A stretch of DNA of 64,000 nt from Aradus depressus. Lineage: Eukaryota > Arthropoda > Insecta > Hemiptera > Aradidae. Below the pieces are notes generated by a model that did not search any database, was not told where the DNA came from, and saw only the letters and a program-made list of their open reading frames with translations. Positions 61,931 through 64,000 of the stretch are shown piece after piece (within the stretch, counting starts at the first letter, position 1; each line of letters begins with the position of its first letter). Made by a program: the position numbers and the translations under genes. The stretch spans positions 25,834,908 through 25,898,907 of the forward strand of contig OY759219.1 in NCBI GenBank assembly GCA_963662175.1. Direction: 5' to 3'.

Positions 61931-62660
61931 ACATTACATATATTTATATAAAAGGTTTGACAATATCTCTGCAGAAAATGTTAAGTATTTTGATTTAATT
62001 GTTATTTTACAGTGTAATCAGCTCAGAATTTCTCTGCATATATTTCCACATTTATATTGACAAAAATTATTAGTTATGGACCAACAAGAATAGGGCTACA
62101 AGAGATTAGGAAATATATACAGGATTAAACATTCTAAATAAGGGAGTTCCTTAGCAGTCAGCATATCCAAACAGACTTTGAAACGACAGATTATATATGT
62201 GGAGGAGTTCTTTACATATCTCTGCCTGCATCTGGGACCAGAAATCTGCACTCCTAAATAGATGAATAATGAAACCAATCTGCATTATACATGAAGACCC
62301 TGCAGTCGCATAGCATTAACTAGAAACATGAATACTGAAAAATTAACAGAAGAGTTAACAGAACTCATGTTAATCCGATTTAGCTTTGAGCAAAGACCAA
62401 CAGGAATGAAATATCATTGTTGGTGCTATCTCTGTCAGATCCATTAAACCTGTAATTGACATGGCAACCTCCTTTTTTTTGGTATGGCTGGTTGCTCTTC
62501 GAAATTTGGTGAATATACATCATATGAGTATTGATTCGAATACTCATTGATAACTTTTCGGTTTGGTCAGTATGCATATACCATTCAATTACCATTGTAT
62601 ACCGGGGCTTATGTACTACACGGTCTAGATAACTCATACAATTGACATATTGTGCCACCA
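61931..62660. other. Stretch without a recognised gene
   Basis: Short frames on minus only, none recognised. Confidence 0.35.
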
Positions 62661-62667
62661 ATCTCAC

Positions 62668-63258
62668 CAGGGGAGACAGGGGGAGGGGGGGGGGGGCGTG
62701 CCCCCCCTGGCCAGAGCAAAAGACCAAGATAAAAATTAAATAAACTTCAGTTTTTATTAAAAATGGATTGCTTGCAAGTTACCAATAGAATCTTCAAATT
62801 TCCCGTGCATCTGATTCGTAAATCAGCTATCAGCTGTTACATAAATGTACATGTACAAAACAAGTCCATATTACATTTATTTAAATATATATGAATTCGA
62901 TTATTTCATTTCCTCGCTCAAAATCGTCATTTATGTTATACTTTATACTCTTAAAGCTGATTTTACATGCGCAGTAAAAATGCAAGCGCAGCAGTAGCAA
63001 ATGGATGTGAGTCATTTAATTCTAAAAGCACAGAAACCACAGCGTGCATTTGCTGCGCTTTGCTGCTCATGTAAAGTCAGTGGTTACCTCAGGGGGAGCT
63101 TCTAGAGGTCAGAGTCTCCCAAATTAATAACAAAAAGTCTGCAACGCTAACCACGGAAACTGCGTGCTGTGCCCCCCGGAAGTCTATACCCCCACCCTCG
63201 TAGCCTAACTTTGCCCCCTCCCCCCCCCCCCCTGCTCAAAATCCTGGCTACCCCTCTG
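62668..63258 (-). mobile_element. hAT-type MITE with perfect 8-bp target duplication (591 bp)
   Basis: Right end TGGCTACCCCTCTG, left end CAGGGGAGACAGGGGG. AATCTCAC occurs at 62660-62667 and 63259-63266. The body reads as the reverse of the 4451-4953 copy with about 100 bp extra at the left. G and C homopolymers flank both TIRs inside. Confidence 0.87.
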
Positions 63259-63335
63259 AATCTCACTGTAGATGTGGGGCATGTCCTAGATGTGGCATAC
63301 AGAGTCTTGTGAAAAGTAGCGAATGTGAATTTCGT

Positions 63336-64000
63336 TGTTTAAATGTTTACTTTCTTATACCTATAGTATAAGAAAGTATTGTAATCATGCTAGGTTTCAA
63401 CTGATTTTCACTTTTCAAGATCCTGAATACGTTTTGACCATTATCGCGATGTGTGTGTGTATGTTTATGTGATTGGAAAATTGTGAGCTCTCTACTGCAA
63501 GGACGGTTGTAGCTATGAACTTGAAATGTGGAATGAAAGGGTCACATGTTCCAATTTAGGTTTTCTTAGGTTTTGGCCGGAATCGAACGCAAATTGAGAC
63601 CACTTTACCCCGAAACCTGATTACATTTAACAAGATACCTCTTATGTTTATGACCTAATCAAAAACCTTTTCCAGCATAAGGCCATAACTGAGATAAAAA
63701 AAAAAAAAAAATAAAATAAAAAAAAAAAAAAAACCTTTTCAAGTAATAGTTGTAGAAAAAACTAAAATATATAATTTATATGAAATACAATTTTTTTATA
63801 GGTGGTCCGGTATTCGAGATACATGCCGAAAATCATCTTGAAATGTAGTTTTGAGACACATATTTTGAAAATATATGTATACATTTTATTCGAAGATAGC
63901 TCGGTAATAGCGCCTCAAAGAACGAATAATAAATGTCATTATTATTTTTATATTATTATTAAAATTATTGTTGGAACAAATCTCAAAATTACCTGACTTT
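63336..64000 (+). repeat. Family F repeat with palindromic head, running off the window
   Basis: Head TTATACCTATAGTATAAG with ACTTTC/GAAAGT arms (63350-63380), then AACTGATTTTCACTTTTC, TGAGCTCTCTACTGC, AACTTGAAATGTGGAATG and CGAGATACATGCCG. A-rich tracts at 63697-63734. No coding frame recognised. Confidence 0.7.

Overview
The window looks like transposon-dense, AT-rich intergenic DNA from an animal, most likely an arthropod. The reasons are R1-like, Jockey-like and CR1-like LINE remnants, hAT, TA-target and Helitron-like DNA elements, Penelope-like retroelements (PLEs) with hammerhead ribozymes, and a tRNA-derived SINE whose 3' tail is (CCTAA)n, the complement of the arthropod telomere repeat TTAGG. 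The species cannot be named from sequence alone. I recognise no intact host gene, rRNA gene or CRISPR array. Nearly all open reading frames are chance frames or decayed transposon pieces; the longest (near 50.1-51.0 kb) is the 3' end of a LINE.

Layout. 1-1275 is a 129-bp satellite array. 2-9 kb holds a LINE piece, PLE pieces with hammerheads, a 503-bp hAT MITE, a minisatellite and an 888-bp hAT transposon inserted in a common repeat that I call family C. 9.8-20 kb holds LINE remnants, a TTAGGG-ended TIR element, several PLE copies, one carrying a C-terminal coding piece just upstream of its hammerhead, and a three-layer nest at 17.9-19.7 kb. 20-34 kb holds inverted hammerhead pairs, a 19-bp minisatellite, palindromes and many SINEs. 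34-48 kb holds an internally deleted LINE, a fold-back PLE and three DNA elements that repeat their own terminal motif inside. 48-52 kb holds a Helitron-like element carrying another such element, an R1-like LINE inserted in a CR1-like LINE, and the best hammerhead (52215-52256). 53-64 kb holds paired SINEs, a 57-bp tandem array split by a PLE, two short TIR elements, a Jockey 3' end with a long poly(A) and a hAT MITE with a perfect 8-bp target duplication.

The strongest theme is a set of hammerhead-ribozyme loci, at least 17 intact or decayed, in four sequence families, several of them in PLE tails. Their stem III is reduced to a short palindrome, as in published PLE hammerhead variants. A second theme is that at least five non-autonomous DNA elements are built from repeated degenerate copies of their own terminal motif. 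The elements do not form a pathway. They record successive insertions, and many layers can be ordered by target-site duplications.

All homology calls were made by eye from motifs; none was tested by a database search. Element boundaries without a target-site duplication are approximate.
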